A DNA stretch of 64,000 nt from Polynucleobacter sp. Latsch14-2 (GCF_018881925.1 NZ_JACVPL010000002.1:186001-250000); one strand, 5' to 3'. Numbered from the stretch's first letter, positions 29,647-40,782 are shown. The notes: generated by a model not told the origin, from the letters alone. A program made the numbers and translations.

Positions 29647-30351
29647 CTAAGGTATTGAAATAAATGACTTTATTTTTCTTGGTCGGCCACGATGGCGTAT
29701 TTGAGCTATTTCAGGTCTGTCCTTGAATAACTTTTTAGCGTAAATATCACTCACCCAAGGCTTAGAACGAATGAGTGATTCTGTTATCTGCCGATCTTCC
29801 CAGTGAGGCGCGCCCTCTTTGACGAAATTAGCCCAGCTCATCTGTCTTTCAAAAGGGGTATTACCCAGCATCCAAAAATGTTGATGATCAACCAACCAAG
29901 GCTCAGAGTTTCCGCCGATATGACTTGTAAAACTGGTCCATGCCGAATCCTGTGGGGCGGACTCAAAACCTGTTCTGACGGGATTAAGCTCAATATAGCG
30001 CTGACAACGCAGAAAATAGTCTGGGTCAATTAGAGAAGAGCGATAACGCCCCTCCCAAATAGTTCCGGAGCGATGATGTTGCTGATTGAAATACTGCGCA
30101 TAACGCCTACCCAATGACTGCATTGTTTTTGCTAAGGAATCTTCATGCTGAGGGGTCATTAATAAATGTACATGATTAGGCATGAGCGCAAAAGCGTGAA
30201 CTGAACAAGAGTATTGTTTTGCTGCATCACGCAGCCAGTCTAAATAAACTTCTCGATCATGCTCGTTATAGAAAAGCATTTCACGATTATTGCCGCGTAC
30301 CATGACATGCATTGCCTGGCCAGGAATAACAGTGCGCGCCTGCCTAGCCAT
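29647..30351 (-). mobile_element. Y1 (HUH) transposase, RAYT-like, apparently intact
   Basis: This 234-residue protein has the HUH motif HVHLL (His60, His62 in MPNHVHLL), and a helix with the likely catalytic tyrosine Tyr119 in CQRYIELNPVR. The start MARQARTVIPGQAMHVMVRGNNRE is typical of REP-associated or IS200-like transposases that cut and join single-stranded DNA. It is stand-alone, with no partner TnpB. It lies 11 bases downstream of the penicillin-binding protein gene on the same strand, so it may be carried on that transcript. Mobile or domesticated status is unclear. Confidence 0.9.
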
Positions 30352-30362
30352 AACTTGAGCGC

Positions 30363-32702
30363 TTACTGAAGTTCGCGCACGCCACCATTAGGGGCAAACT
30401 CTGGGATAAACCAGTCACCATCAGCTTGCGTTACACCGGTTGGTATCTCGCGATTTTCTTGTGGCTTATCTTTTAAGGCTGTTGTCATGTAAGAAATCCA
30501 CATTGGCAATGCCAAACCGCCACCGGTCTCGCGATCGCCTAAACTCTCTGGCTTATCAAAACCAATCCAAGAAATTGCCACCACCTTAGGGTTATATCCA
30601 GCAAACCAAGCATCGTGTGAATCATTGGTAGTACCTGTTTTTCCAGCAATATCGTTCCGCCCCAATTTGGCTCTAGCGCTTGCTGCAGTTCCTGTCTTAG
30701 TCACCTCTTGCAACATACTATCCATCACAAAGGCAGTGCGCGCATCCAACACCCGCGGCGCGCCATCTCCAACTCGAACGGGTTTAGCTTCAAATATAAC
30801 AACACCTTTTGAGTCAACCATCCTATCAATTAAAAAAGGATCGACGCGATAACCTCCATTGGCAAATACGCTGTAGGCTGTAGCCATTTGGAGTGGTGTC
30901 ACAGAGCCCGCACCCAAAGCCATTGTTAAATAAGGGGGGTGCTTCTCTGGATCAAAACCAAAACGCTGAATATATTCCTGCGCATAAGATGGGCCAATTG
31001 CCCTAATCAATCTAACCGAAACAACGTTCTTTGATTTAGCTAAGGCCGTACGTAAACGCATCATGCCTTCGTATTTGCCATCATAGTTTTTAGGCTCCCA
31101 TGATTGACTGCCAGTCTCTAAACTGCCAATCGATAAGGGTGCATCGTTAACCATTGTGCTGGGTGTAAATCCCTTCTCAAGACCTGCTGCATAAATAAAC
31201 GGTTTAAATGAAGAGCCTGGTTGACGCAATGCTTGTGTTACATGATTGAATTGGTTGCGGTGGAAATCAAAGCCGCCAACCAATGAAAGAATCGCACCCG
31301 TCTCTGGATTCATAGAAACAAATGCTGCCTCCACCTGAGGGAGTTGGGCCAACTTCCAAATACCCGGCTCGGCCTGCAGGAGCCTTACAACGGCACCTGG
31401 GCGTAAACGTTTTTTAGGTTGAGAGCTATCAGTTAACGATGCGGAAGCTAATCTCAATGCATCGCCCTTTAAGGTAATGATATCGCCCGTAGAAAGCATG
31501 ACTTGCATTTCCTTTGGCTTGGCATCGAGCACTACTCCTGATTGGAGATCATCTAATTGAGGATAGGAAAGCAAGGCCTCATCAATTGCGCGCTGCCTCT
31601 TTACTGCATCCTCAGGGAGATCAATAAATCCTTCTGGCCCGCGATAAGCATGGCGTAAGTCGTATTCAAAAATCCCGCGACGTACCGCCTTATAGGCTGC
31701 GTCTTGGTCTGCTTTGAGGATGGTCGTATAGACATCGACCCCCTGTGAGTAGATTGCATCGCCATACTGTGCAAGCAATATCTGCCTCACCATCTCAGAT
31801 GGAAAATCAGCGCGTGTGCTGAATTCATTTCCCAAACCTCGAATATGCAACTCCTCAGCCATCGCCTTTTGGTACTGTTCAGGCGTAATGTAAGACAGGT
31901 CGCGCATCCGCTGCAGAATGTATTCCTGTCGTATTTTTGCCCGCCGGAAATTCGTCACAGGGTTATATGCCGAAGGTGCCTTTGGTAAACCCGCCAACAT
32001 AGCAGACTCAGCAATGCTGATATCTTTTAGATCTTTACCAAAATAAATTTGTGCTGCGCTGGCAAAGCCAAATGCGCGTTGGCCTAAAAAGATCTGATTC
32101 ATGTAGATTTCTAAAATCTTATCTTTACTTAATTCAGACTCTATTTGCCACGCCAATAAGATTTCATAAATCTTACGACTGAATGTTTTTTCATTACTCA
32201 AAAAGAAGTTACGGGCGACTTGCATCGTAATTGTGGATGCACCTTGCGCTAAATGGCCTCGCAAATTAGCTACCCCTGCCCTCAAAACACCTACATAGTC
32301 AACGCCGCCATGAGAATAGAAACGATCATCCTCAGTAGCGATCACTGCATTCCGCATGCTCAAGGGAATTTCGCTTAGCGGAATCACTTTACGGCGCTCT
32401 TCGCCAAACTCACCAATAAGGACTTTATCTGCGGTATAGATACGCAAAGGCGTTTTGGGGTTGTAATCTACCAGCGCAGAAATCTTAGGCAAATTAGGCT
32501 TGGCAATCAGAAAGGCGTAGCCCAGGATCAAGGTAAATACCAAAGTACAAACTACACCAATAATCAGTAAGGCTTTGACCAGAGGATTACCTCTGGACTG
32601 CCCATTGGTAGCAGACTTCATTCCAAACTGACGGGGGCGTCTATCTGGAAATCTATTGGACCGCTGATTTAGCGGTGGCTTGTCTTTTGGGGGGAGAGCC
32701 AT
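30363..32702 (-). CDS. mrcA: Penicillin-binding protein 1A (bifunctional peptidoglycan synthase)
   Basis: This 779-residue protein polymerises and cross-links peptidoglycan. There is a cytoplasmic N-terminus, one membrane helix (about 41-66), a glycosyltransferase domain with catalytic Glu124 (IATEDDRFYSHGGVD) and QVARNFFL, then a transpeptidase domain with the SxxK serine (PGSSFKPF), SKN (AKSKNVVSV) and KTGTT. The start is uncertain: ATG at 32702 has no clear ribosome-binding site and lies 8 bases from a TATAAT; ATG at 32621 (MKSATNGQSRG) is an alternative. The order mrcA divergent from a secretin operon is conserved in betaproteobacteria. Confidence 0.95.
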   Translation of the reverse strand: MALPPKDKPPLNQRSNRFPDRRPRQFGMKSATNGQSRGNPLVKALLIIGVVCTLVFTLILGYAFLIAKPNLPKISALVDYNPKTPLRIYTADKVLIGEFGEERRKVIPLSEIPLSMRNAVIATEDDRFYSHGGVDYVGVLRAGVANLRGHLAQGASTITMQVARNFFLSNEKTFSRKIYEILLAWQIESELSKDKILEIYMNQIFLGQRAFGFASAAQIYFGKDLKDISIAESAMLAGLPKAPSAYNPVTNFRRAKIRQEYILQRMRDLSYITPEQYQKAMAEELHIRGLGNEFSTRADFPSEMVRQILLAQYGDAIYSQGVDVYTTILKADQDAAYKAVRRGIFEYDLRHAYRGPEGFIDLPEDAVKRQRAIDEALLSYPQLDDLQSGVVLDAKPKEMQVMLSTGDIITLKGDALRLASASLTDSSQPKKRLRPGAVVRLLQAEPGIWKLAQLPQVEAAFVSMNPETGAILSLVGGFDFHRNQFNHVTQALRQPGSSFKPFIYAAGLEKGFTPSTMVNDAPLSIGSLETGSQSWEPKNYDGKYEGMMRLRTALAKSKNVVSVRLIRAIGPSYAQEYIQRFGFDPEKHPPYLTMALGAGSVTPLQMATAYSVFANGGYRVDPFLIDRMVDSKGVVIFEAKPVRVGDGAPRVLDARTAFVMDSMLQEVTKTGTAASARAKLGRNDIAGKTGTTNDSHDAWFAGYNPKVVAISWIGFDKPESLGDRETGGGLALPMWISYMTTALKDKPQENREIPTGVTQADGDWFIPEFAPNGGVRELQ

Positions 32703-32710
32703 AAGCTCAA

Positions 32711-32716
32711 ATTATA
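32711..32716 (-). promoter_or_regulatory. Consensus -10 element of the mrcA promoter
   Basis: TATAAT on the minus strand lies 8 bases upstream of the annotated mrcA ATG. No good -35 is seen at 16-18 bases. If used, transcription would begin at or next to the start codon. Confidence 0.4.
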
Positions 32717-32841
32717 GGGTGCTTAGTCTTTTTTCCTAAAACTTCAGACCAATAGAGCTCGAAAATTCTTGCGGGCTTTTTCTGACACAAGGAACAGGCG
32801 AATCTGATGGCTTTTCTCTGCGGGCAACTGAACAATGAGAT

Positions 32842-33522
32842 ATGCCCAGCCGACATATCTCGCCTCAATCATTTGATGACATTCTGAGTGAATTAGGGGA
32901 TGACCCAGCCATTCCGGATCCCCATGGCATACGCAAATCTCCCGCGCCAAAAGATGGCTTTAGTTCAAAGCCAAAGCAGGTAAAGAATGACTTTCTCGAC
33001 AATCTCCATTTCCAGGTAAAAGGCGGAAATTTAGGTCTTTATTTTCTTATCATCGTTATCGCTATTGCCCTAGCGGTCATGATCTTCTTTGTTCTCGATT
33101 CCTTCAAAACTAATTCTCAGCTTGTGCTTGAAAGAACCCAAAGTCAGATCACAGAGCTCAAAAAAGAGCTCACACAGTACCGTGCTGATGCAGAAAATAT
33201 TGAAGCTGAATTATATGGAGCAATCGATGAATTAGAAGTGAGCGTTCACTCTAAAATGATCCTATCACCCCAAACCAAGTTATCCAACACCCCTAAAGCC
33301 GACCCACATGAATCAGAACTGCGCCGTTGGCGCTATTTAGGCACGGCTCAAGTTGGCGAAACTCAGCAGGCCTTTTTTCAATCCAGCAAAGCCAGATTAA
33401 CCTTGCAACTCGGCAGCCAAGCTTTGGGTGACTGGCAGCTTTCTGGGATTCAAAAGGACCGAGTAACGCTAGTCAACCCTAAAGGTAAATCCCTCACTTT
33501 GAGAACAACAAAAGCCGAATGA
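32842..33522 (+). CDS. Inner-membrane protein with PilP/GspC-like C-terminus, partner of the mini-secretin
   Basis: I do not recognise this 226-residue protein as a known family member. It has a polar cytoplasmic N-terminus (1-63), one membrane helix (about 65-86, LGLYFLIIVIAIALAVMIFFVL), a charged probable coiled coil (about 92-135) and a C-terminal beta-rich domain (160-224). The end of that domain (GDWQLSGIQKDRVTLVNPKGKSLTL) resembles the periplasmic domains of PilP and GspC, which dock onto secretins. Its stop overlaps the start of the secretin gene by four bases, so they are coupled. It sits where pilM, N, O and P normally lie, and could be a condensed PilN/O/P-like connector. Function is inference. 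Confidence 0.75.
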   Translation: MPSRHISPQSFDDILSELGDDPAIPDPHGIRKSPAPKDGFSSKPKQVKNDFLDNLHFQVKGGNLGLYFLIIVIAIALAVMIFFVLDSFKTNSQLVLERTQSQITELKKELTQYRADAENIEAELYGAIDELEVSVHSKMILSPQTKLSNTPKADPHESELRRWRYLGTAQVGETQQAFFQSSKARLTLQLGSQALGDWQLSGIQKDRVTLVNPKGKSLTLRTTKAE

Positions 33523-34628
33523 AAACACCTCTCTTTAAGATTCAAATTTGCATAGCGTCTTTTGCTCTCACCATCAGTTTTTCAACGAGTTTAGCCTCGG
33601 TAACTTTCCAACCTCAGAGTACGCAAGATGCGCCTATTAGTTTGCAATTCACAGATATTGAGTTATCTGAACTTCTCCAGATTCTAGCCAAAATAGGGGG
33701 GACCAACTTTATTTTGAGCGAATCTATCAAAGGCACAATATCTGTTGACCTCAGCAATACGCCTTGGCAAACAGCACTCCATTCAATCATTGCGAGTAGG
33801 GGTCTACGATTAGCCCGAAACGGCGATATTTACTGGATTGGTCCGCATTCAGAAATACAGGCATTTCAAAAATTCCGCAGAGAAGATGCAGCATTACCAT
33901 TTGGGGGAGACCATATTAATAGCCCGAGGCAAATTCTCATTGAAGCCCGAATAGTGGAAGCAGATCAACGGTTCGCTCGCGAATTAGGCATGAAGCTTGG
34001 ATATCAATTCGGCGGGATCGGCGAGCACTCCGACCAAAAGCTTAGCAGCAACATCGATCTAGCGGGTACCGGACTGAGCGGCTTTAATCCAGCAAACCTT
34101 GCGGCAACTCTGATTTCAAAAAATGCAAGCCGCCTTTTACAAATTGAGCTTTCTGCCCTAGAAACAGAAGGTCAAGGGAAAATTCTCTCAAATCCTCGCA
34201 TCATGACCGGCGATCAAGTCAAGGCCACAATTGAGCAGGGTACAGAGCTGCCCTATCAAACTACCTCTCAAAGTGGCGGCAAATTGCAGTTCCGCAAAGC
34301 AAACCTACGGTTAGAGGTTTTGCCTAAAATTCACCCCGATGGGAAGATCTCAATGCTAGTAGGCATCAATAAAGACACTATTGGCATGAAAACTGAGCAA
34401 GGCTATGCAATTGATACCAAGAACCTCAGCTCTGAAGTAACAGTGGAAAACGGCGGCACAGCCATCATTGGGGGTATTTTTCAGACCACTGAACGCGAAG
34501 ATGAAGTCAAAGTCCCCTTATTGGGTGATATCCCCCTCTTAGGCCACTTATTTCGACATAAATCAAAATTAGAAGATAAAACTGAGCTACTAGTCTTTTT
34601 AACTCCTACCATCCTTGATAAACCCTAA
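33519..34628 (+). CDS. Short secretin (PilQ/HofQ-like outer-membrane channel)
   Basis: This 369-residue protein has a signal peptide (IQICIASFALTISFSTSLAS), one STN/N0-type domain (about 35-110, SLQFTDIELSELLQILAKIGG) and a secretin domain (about 135-366). The hallmark VPLLGDIPLLGHLFRHKSK and TELLVFLTPTIL close the barrel. PilQ is usually around 700 residues with AMIN and two or more N-domains, and HofQ/ComE about 410-445; here the AMIN and the N1 modules are missing, leaving only a short linker. It is followed by aroK and aroB as in the standard pilQ-aroK-aroB order, so it is probably the pilQ orthologue in reduced form, perhaps for DNA uptake. Confidence 0.85.
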   Translation: MKTPLFKIQICIASFALTISFSTSLASVTFQPQSTQDAPISLQFTDIELSELLQILAKIGGTNFILSESIKGTISVDLSNTPWQTALHSIIASRGLRLARNGDIYWIGPHSEIQAFQKFRREDAALPFGGDHINSPRQILIEARIVEADQRFARELGMKLGYQFGGIGEHSDQKLSSNIDLAGTGLSGFNPANLAATLISKNASRLLQIELSALETEGQGKILSNPRIMTGDQVKATIEQGTELPYQTTSQSGGKLQFRKANLRLEVLPKIHPDGKISMLVGINKDTIGMKTEQGYAIDTKNLSSEVTVENGGTAIIGGIFQTTEREDEVKVPLLGDIPLLGHLFRHKSKLEDKTELLVFLTPTILDKP

Positions 34629-34640
34629 TAAAATCCAAGG

Positions 34641-35165
34641 ATGAATTCTTCATCCAACAATATCTTTCTAATCGGCCTGATGGGCGCTGGGAAGTCGACC
34701 GTTGGAAAAGTGCTGGCCAAAAAATTGGGGCGCCGTTTTTTGGATGCAGATCATGTGATTGAAGAGAGATGTGGGGTCAAGATTCCAGTGATCTTTGAGA
34801 TGGAAGGAGAGGACGGCTTTCGAAAGCGCGAGGCACAAGTCATCAATGAAATTTCATCCGAACACAATATTGTTTTAGCAACCGGCGGTGGCGCCGTCCT
34901 GCTTCCAGAAAATCGCAAAGCCCTTAGCGAAAGGGGTCTTGTTATCTACCTTCACGCAAACCCCACCGAACTCTGGCACCGTACTAAAGGTGGGGAAGGC
35001 AGGCCACTTCTCCGAAATGGTGATGCCAGAAAAATTCTAGGGGATTTATATGCACTTCGCGACCCCCTATACCGAGAAATATCGGACCACGTGATTGAGA
35101 CTGGCAAACCCAGCGTTAATCAATTAGTCAACACACTCATCATGCAGCTTGAACTTTCCGCCTGA
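34641..35165 (+). CDS. aroK: Shikimate kinase
   Basis: This 174-residue kinase phosphorylates shikimate at the 3-position. The Walker A motif is [11 protein letters not shown], the magnesium/shikimate Asp is in [15 protein letters not shown] is the shikimate-binding loop and the lid arginine is in GGEGRPLL. It follows the secretin by 12 bases and precedes aroB by 8. Confidence 0.97.
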   Translation: MNSSSNNIFLIGLMGAGKSTVGKVLAKKLGRRFLDADHVIEERCGVKIPVIFEMEGEDGFRKREAQVINEISSEHNIVLATGGGAVLLPENRKALSERGLVIYLHANPTELWHRTKGGEGRPLLRNGDARKILGDLYALRDPLYREISDHVIETGKPSVNQLVNTLIMQLELSA

Positions 35166-35173
35166 AATTTTTT

Positions 35174-36256
35174 ATGAAAACACTTGAAGTAGATCTCGGC
35201 AGCAGAAGCTATCCGATTCACATTGGCACAGACCTAATTGATCAACCAAAACTCTTTAGCGCTTGCGAGAAAGCCACTTCGATTTATATCGTTACCAATA
35301 CAACGATTGAACCTCTGTATGCCGATCGCCTCACACAAACATTAGAAAAGCTCGGTAAGCCCGTTAGAAGAATTATTTTGCCCGATGGCGAGTCTTATAA
35401 AGACTGGAAAAACCTACAACTAATATTTGATGCCCTACTAACCCATGGGGCTGATCGCCGAACCATGCTGGTCGCCTTGGGAGGCGGGGTTATTGGCGAC
35501 ATGACTGGCTTTGCAGCGGCTAGCTTTATGCGTGGCATTCGCTTCATTCAAGTACCCACGACTTTATTGGCACAGGTTGATTCTTCTGTTGGTGGCAAAA
35601 CTGGCATTAACCACCCACTTGGCAAAAATATGATTGGCGCATTTCATCAACCCGAAGCCGTCATTGCAGATTTAAATACTTTAAAAACACTCCCACCCCG
35701 AGAGCTCTCGGCTGGACTTGCAGAAGTCATTAAGCATGGCGCTATTGCTGACGCCCAATTTTTAGATTGGATTGAAACGAATACAAAAGCCTTGCTAGCT
35801 TGTGATACAGACTCAATGGCTCATGCAGTATTACGCTCTTGTGAAATCAAATCCGCCGTAGTTTCTGCAGATGAGCGAGAGGGTAGCATTCGCGCTACGC
35901 TTAACTTTGGACATACCTTTGGTCATGCTATTGAAGCAGGAATGGGCTATGGTGAGTGGTTACATGGTGAGGCAGTAGGCTGTGGAATGGTATTGGGAGC
36001 TGACCTGTCCTGTCGACTTGGGCAAATCACTCAAACAGAAGTTGATCGACTAAAAAATATTATTCAATCTCTAGGCCTTCCAATCCAGCCGCCAAAATTT
36101 GGTTCTAAGCGCTATATGGAACTCATGCAGGTAGATAAAAAAACTGAGGGTGGGACAGTTCGCTACGTTCTTTTAGAAAAAATCGGCAAAGCCCACATCA
36201 AAAGCGTGTCCGACACAACCGTCATTGAAACACTCAAAGCTACTGGCGCAGATTAG
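35174..36256 (+). CDS. aroB: 3-dehydroquinate synthase
   Basis: This 360-residue NAD- and zinc-dependent enzyme makes dehydroquinate from [13 protein letters not shown], the [22 protein letters not shown] loop, [17 protein letters not shown], and the zinc-binding [12 protein letters not shown] histidines are all present. It is the last gene of the secretin-aroK-aroB run and ends 11 bases from the convergent cyaY. Confidence 0.97.
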   Translation: MKTLEVDLGSRSYPIHIGTDLIDQPKLFSACEKATSIYIVTNTTIEPLYADRLTQTLEKLGKPVRRIILPDGESYKDWKNLQLIFDALLTHGADRRTMLVALGGGVIGDMTGFAAASFMRGIRFIQVPTTLLAQVDSSVGGKTGINHPLGKNMIGAFHQPEAVIADLNTLKTLPPRELSAGLAEVIKHGAIADAQFLDWIETNTKALLACDTDSMAHAVLRSCEIKSAVVSADEREGSIRATLNFGHTFGHAIEAGMGYGEWLHGEAVGCGMVLGADLSCRLGQITQTEVDRLKNIIQSLGLPIQPPKFGSKRYMELMQVDKKTEGGTVRYVLLEKIGKAHIKSVSDTTVIETLKATGAD

Positions 36257-36267
36257 TTTATTCAAAG

Positions 36268-36663
36268 TTACCTTAGCAAATCGATTTTTACCGCTTTGCC
36301 TGCCTGAGAACTAGCAAATTCAGATAGGTCACCCAACAACTCGCGGCCAGTTTTGGTGTCCAGCCATAATGGTGCAGTCGTTGTACCCGCCCAACGATAG
36401 TGATACCCGCCTGACTTGGCTGCCACCCAAATCTCGTGCAATGGTGGCTGGGTATTAACTACGATAACGCTACGATCGCGGAAGCGAATATTAATAACGT
36501 TACCCCCCTGACGCTCTATATCCAAATCCAGATCCAATGCATCATCAGCAGCTTCTAAAGCCACCTCAATAGAGTGCAGTAAATTAGCCCCCAATTGATA
36601 AAATTGCTTGTCATCAATCTGCTCTAGAGTTGCATTATTTAGATTTGTTTGAGAGTCCTGCAT
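36268..36663 (-). CDS. cyaY: Frataxin-like iron donor CyaY
   Basis: This protein of about 131 residues belongs to the frataxin family, which binds iron and modulates iron-sulfur cluster assembly. The acidic first helix (FYQLGANLLHSIEVALEAADDALDLDLDIERQGG), the VINIRFRDRSVIVVNTQPPLHEIWVAAKSGG sheet and a C-terminal helix are diagnostic. ATG at 36663 is chosen; 36693 and 36678 are alternatives and none has a convincing ribosome-binding site. The N-terminus is about 20 residues longer than usual. Its 5' end faces lptM only about 32 bases away. Confidence 0.9.
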   Translation of the reverse strand: MQDSQTNLNNATLEQIDDKQFYQLGANLLHSIEVALEAADDALDLDLDIERQGGNVINIRFRDRSVIVVNTQPPLHEIWVAAKSGGYHYRWAGTTTAPLWLDTKTGRELLGDLSEFASSQAGKAVKIDLLR

Positions 36664-36695
36664 GCTATATTCAATCATTCGTTTTAGAGACATTC

Positions 36696-36884
36696 ATGAT
36701 AGCGATTCTTATAAGAGCACTCAGCATTAGCATCCTAATATCCCTTGTGGGATGTGGGGTTAGAGGAGCGCTTTATTTACCCAGCACCCCACCCGCTCCC
36801 GTAGCCCCAAGTGAGCCTGAACCCAAAGGTAAGCTGTACCCACCCCTAGGCTCCAGCGAAACCACCCCTTCTTCGGCAAAGTAA
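36696..36884 (+). CDS. lptM: Small LPS-assembly lipoprotein LptM (YifL-like)
   Basis: This 62-residue lipoprotein has a short signal ending in a lipobox (LVGCGVRGALYLP). The CGxxGxLYxP motif after the lipidated cysteine is the family signature; LptM helps the LptDE machine fold at the outer membrane. The remainder is proline-rich. The frame is open to 36630, but ATG at 36696 gives the right signal. Its stop overlaps the lysA ATG (TAATG). The cyaY / lptM-lysA order is typical. Confidence 0.88.
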   Translation: MIAILIRALSISILISLVGCGVRGALYLPSTPPAPVAPSEPEPKGKLYPPLGSSETTPSSAK

Positions 36885-38182
36885 TGAATAGCTCCGCAAT
36901 TCCTCTTCCTAAATTATCTGGCTTTTCAGAGCGTAATGGCGCTTGGTATGTAGAAGAGACCCCCTTAGCCGATCTAGCAAAAGAGTTTGGGACACCACTC
37001 TATATTTATAGCAAAAAAGCACTTACCGAGGCCTATGAAGCTTATGACCTTGCTTGCGTTGATGCAAAGGGCAAGCGTCGCGCCCGCATTCATTTTGCAA
37101 TGAAGGCCAATAGTAATTTGGCTGTGATTGATTGCTTTAAAAAGTTAGGCGCTGGATTTGACTTGGTCAGCGGCGGTGAATTAGCTCGTGCTTTAGCCAT
37201 TGGGGCTGACCCTAAAAGCTTAGTATTTGCCGGTGTTGGAAAATCTGGAGAAGAGATCTCGCAGGCGCTAAAAGTTGGCGTTAAATGCATTAATGTTGAA
37301 TCGATTGCAGAGCTACACAAAATTAATCGCGTTGCCCAAGAGCTCAATTGTCGCGCGCCTATCTCCTTGCGCGTCAATCCAGATGTAGATGCTCAAACTC
37401 ACCCATATATTTCTACTGGCTTGAAAGGAAATAAATTTGGCATTGCCTATCACGAAGTTTTAAAAACATATCGTGAGGCAGCTCTACTTTCTCAAATTGA
37501 TGTAGTGGGGATTGATTGCCATATTGGCTCGCAAATTACCACGACTGCGCCTTACTTAGATGCCCTTGATAAAGTATTAGACCTTGTTTCGCACCTTCAC
37601 AGAGAAGGCATTGAGATCCACCATCTGGACCTTGGTGGCGGACTTGGAATTTCTTATGGCGAAGAGTCCCCTCCTGATATCACTGCCTTTACAAACACAC
37701 TGCTTGATCGCGTTGCAGAGCGTGGCTTTGGGCATTTAGATGTAGTGCTTGAACCAGGCAGGTCCTTAGTGGGCAATGCTGGCGTTCTATTAACTAAAGT
37801 GGAATACCTCAAGCCTGGTGCAGAGAAAAACTTTTGTATCGTCGATGCTGCCATGACTGAACTCATGCGCCCCGCTCTTTATGAGGCATATCACGGCATT
37901 GTTCCGGTAACAACCAAAGCAGTTAAAAGCTCGACCTATGACATCGTGGGTCCGGTTTGCGAATCTGGTGACTGGCTTGGCAAAGATCGTAATCTTGCGA
38001 TTGAAGAAGGAGATCTTTTGGCCATTCTATCTGCCGGTGCTTATGGCTTTGTTATGGCCTCCAACTACAACACTAGACCTAAACCAGCTGAAATTATGGT
38101 TGATGGAAAAAATGCTTATGTCATTAGGTCTCGCGAGACCATCAAGAATCTTTTTAGTACGGAAAGTCTTTTGCCAAAATAA
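36884..38182 (+). CDS. lysA: Diaminopimelate decarboxylase
   Basis: This 432-residue fold-type III PLP enzyme performs the last step of lysine synthesis. The PLP lysine is in IHFAMKANSN, the phosphate loop is LDLGGGLGISY, the EPGRSLVGNAG block follows, and the catalytic Cys is in GPVCESGDWLG. AYGFVMASNYNTRP near the end binds PLP. It is coupled to lptM and followed by a terminator. Confidence 0.97.
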   Translation: MNSSAIPLPKLSGFSERNGAWYVEETPLADLAKEFGTPLYIYSKKALTEAYEAYDLACVDAKGKRRARIHFAMKANSNLAVIDCFKKLGAGFDLVSGGELARALAIGADPKSLVFAGVGKSGEEISQALKVGVKCINVESIAELHKINRVAQELNCRAPISLRVNPDVDAQTHPYISTGLKGNKFGIAYHEVLKTYREAALLSQIDVVGIDCHIGSQITTTAPYLDALDKVLDLVSHLHREGIEIHHLDLGGGLGISYGEESPPDITAFTNTLLDRVAERGFGHLDVVLEPGRSLVGNAGVLLTKVEYLKPGAEKNFCIVDAAMTELMRPALYEAYHGIVPVTTKAVKSSTYDIVGPVCESGDWLGKDRNLAIEEGDLLAILSAGAYGFVMASNYNTRPKPAEIMVDGKNAYVIRSRETIKNLFSTESLLPK

Positions 38183-38219
38183 GAAAAGTTGCCTTGCAAG
38201 AGCTTAATTTGGGCAATAA

Positions 38220-38247
38220 AAAACCCCGCTTTATTTAGCGGGGTTTT
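38220..38247. terminator. Bidirectional terminator between lysA and the cytochrome gene
   Basis: There is an 11-base perfect inverted repeat (aaaaccccgct / agcggggtttt) with a six-base loop. T-rich runs on both strands serve convergent lysA and the cytochrome c4-like gene. Confidence 0.9.
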
Positions 38248-38267
38248 GTTTTTTAAGTACTGCCGTA

Positions 38268-38996
38268 TTAATGCAGGCCAGCCATGTAATCTGCAACAGC
38301 CTTCATTTCAACATCTGAAAGCTTGGTAGCAATAATTGTCATTTGTGAGCTGTTCTTGCGAATACCGTCACGGAAAGCCAACAACTGGGCATTGGAATAC
38401 TCAGCCCACTGCCCGCCTTGGCGTGGATATTGCGCAGGAATACCGGCACCATTTGGACTATGGCAGGCAGCACAGGCTGGAACACCCTTCGATGCAATGC
38501 CACCACGGTAAATACTCTGACCCAGTTCAATAGTGTCTTTATTTTGCGCAACACCTTGTGATGGAGCCTGCTTAGAGAGGTAGGCAGAAATGTTGAACAT
38601 ATCTTGCTCTGTCAGGGTTGCGGCCATACCCATCATGATTGGGTTTGCACGACTACCCTCTTTAAAGTTTTTTAATTGCTTGGTGACATAAGCTGCATGC
38701 TGGCCAGCCAACTTAGGCCATGTACCAACAGCGCTCTGGCCCTTAGGACCATGGCAAGTAATACAAGCTACAACCCCGCGAGTGGAGTCGCCAACGTTAT
38801 ACAGGGCCTCGCCAGCGGCTGGATCACTTGCAGGCTTGCCTGGGACCACTGGAGCTTTAGCTTCTGCAGCTGGAGCCATGGGAGCGGCATCTGCAGCAAA
38901 GATTGGGCCTGAAACCCCAATCAGAGCGAAAATGGATAGAGCGACAAAACCAGCACGTAAGCTAGTTAATTTGGAGATTTGAGAGCTTTGACGCAT
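38268..38996 (-). CDS. Diheme cytochrome c4-like protein
   Basis: This 242-residue exported protein has a hydrophobic signal or anchor (about 13-33, GFVALSIFALIGVSGPIFA), an Ala/Pro-rich linker and two class-I cytochrome c domains. Heme motifs are CITCH and CAACH, each with a downstream Met (MMGMA; QMTII). Cytochrome c4 carries electrons from the bc1 complex to cytochrome oxidases. It is monocistronic, with a shared terminator at its 3' end and divergent yihA at its 5' end. Confidence 0.92.
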   Translation of the reverse strand: MRQSSQISKLTSLRAGFVALSIFALIGVSGPIFAADAAPMAPAAEAKAPVVPGKPASDPAAGEALYNVGDSTRGVVACITCHGPKGQSAVGTWPKLAGQHAAYVTKQLKNFKEGSRANPIMMGMAATLTEQDMFNISAYLSKQAPSQGVAQNKDTIELGQSIYRGGIASKGVPACAACHSPNGAGIPAQYPRQGGQWAEYSNAQLLAFRDGIRKNSSQMTIIATKLSDVEMKAVADYMAGLH

Positions 38997-39110
38997 TATG
39001 TTTACCTTGGCAAAAATTCCTAAAAGTGTTTGGGCCCTACATTTATAACCTTTTACCCAACACCATGAGATATTTCATGATTTTGCGTGATTTTACAATA
39101 GCTTCAGGAC

Positions 39111-40779
<1,669 letters not shown>

Positions 40780-40782
40780 GCA

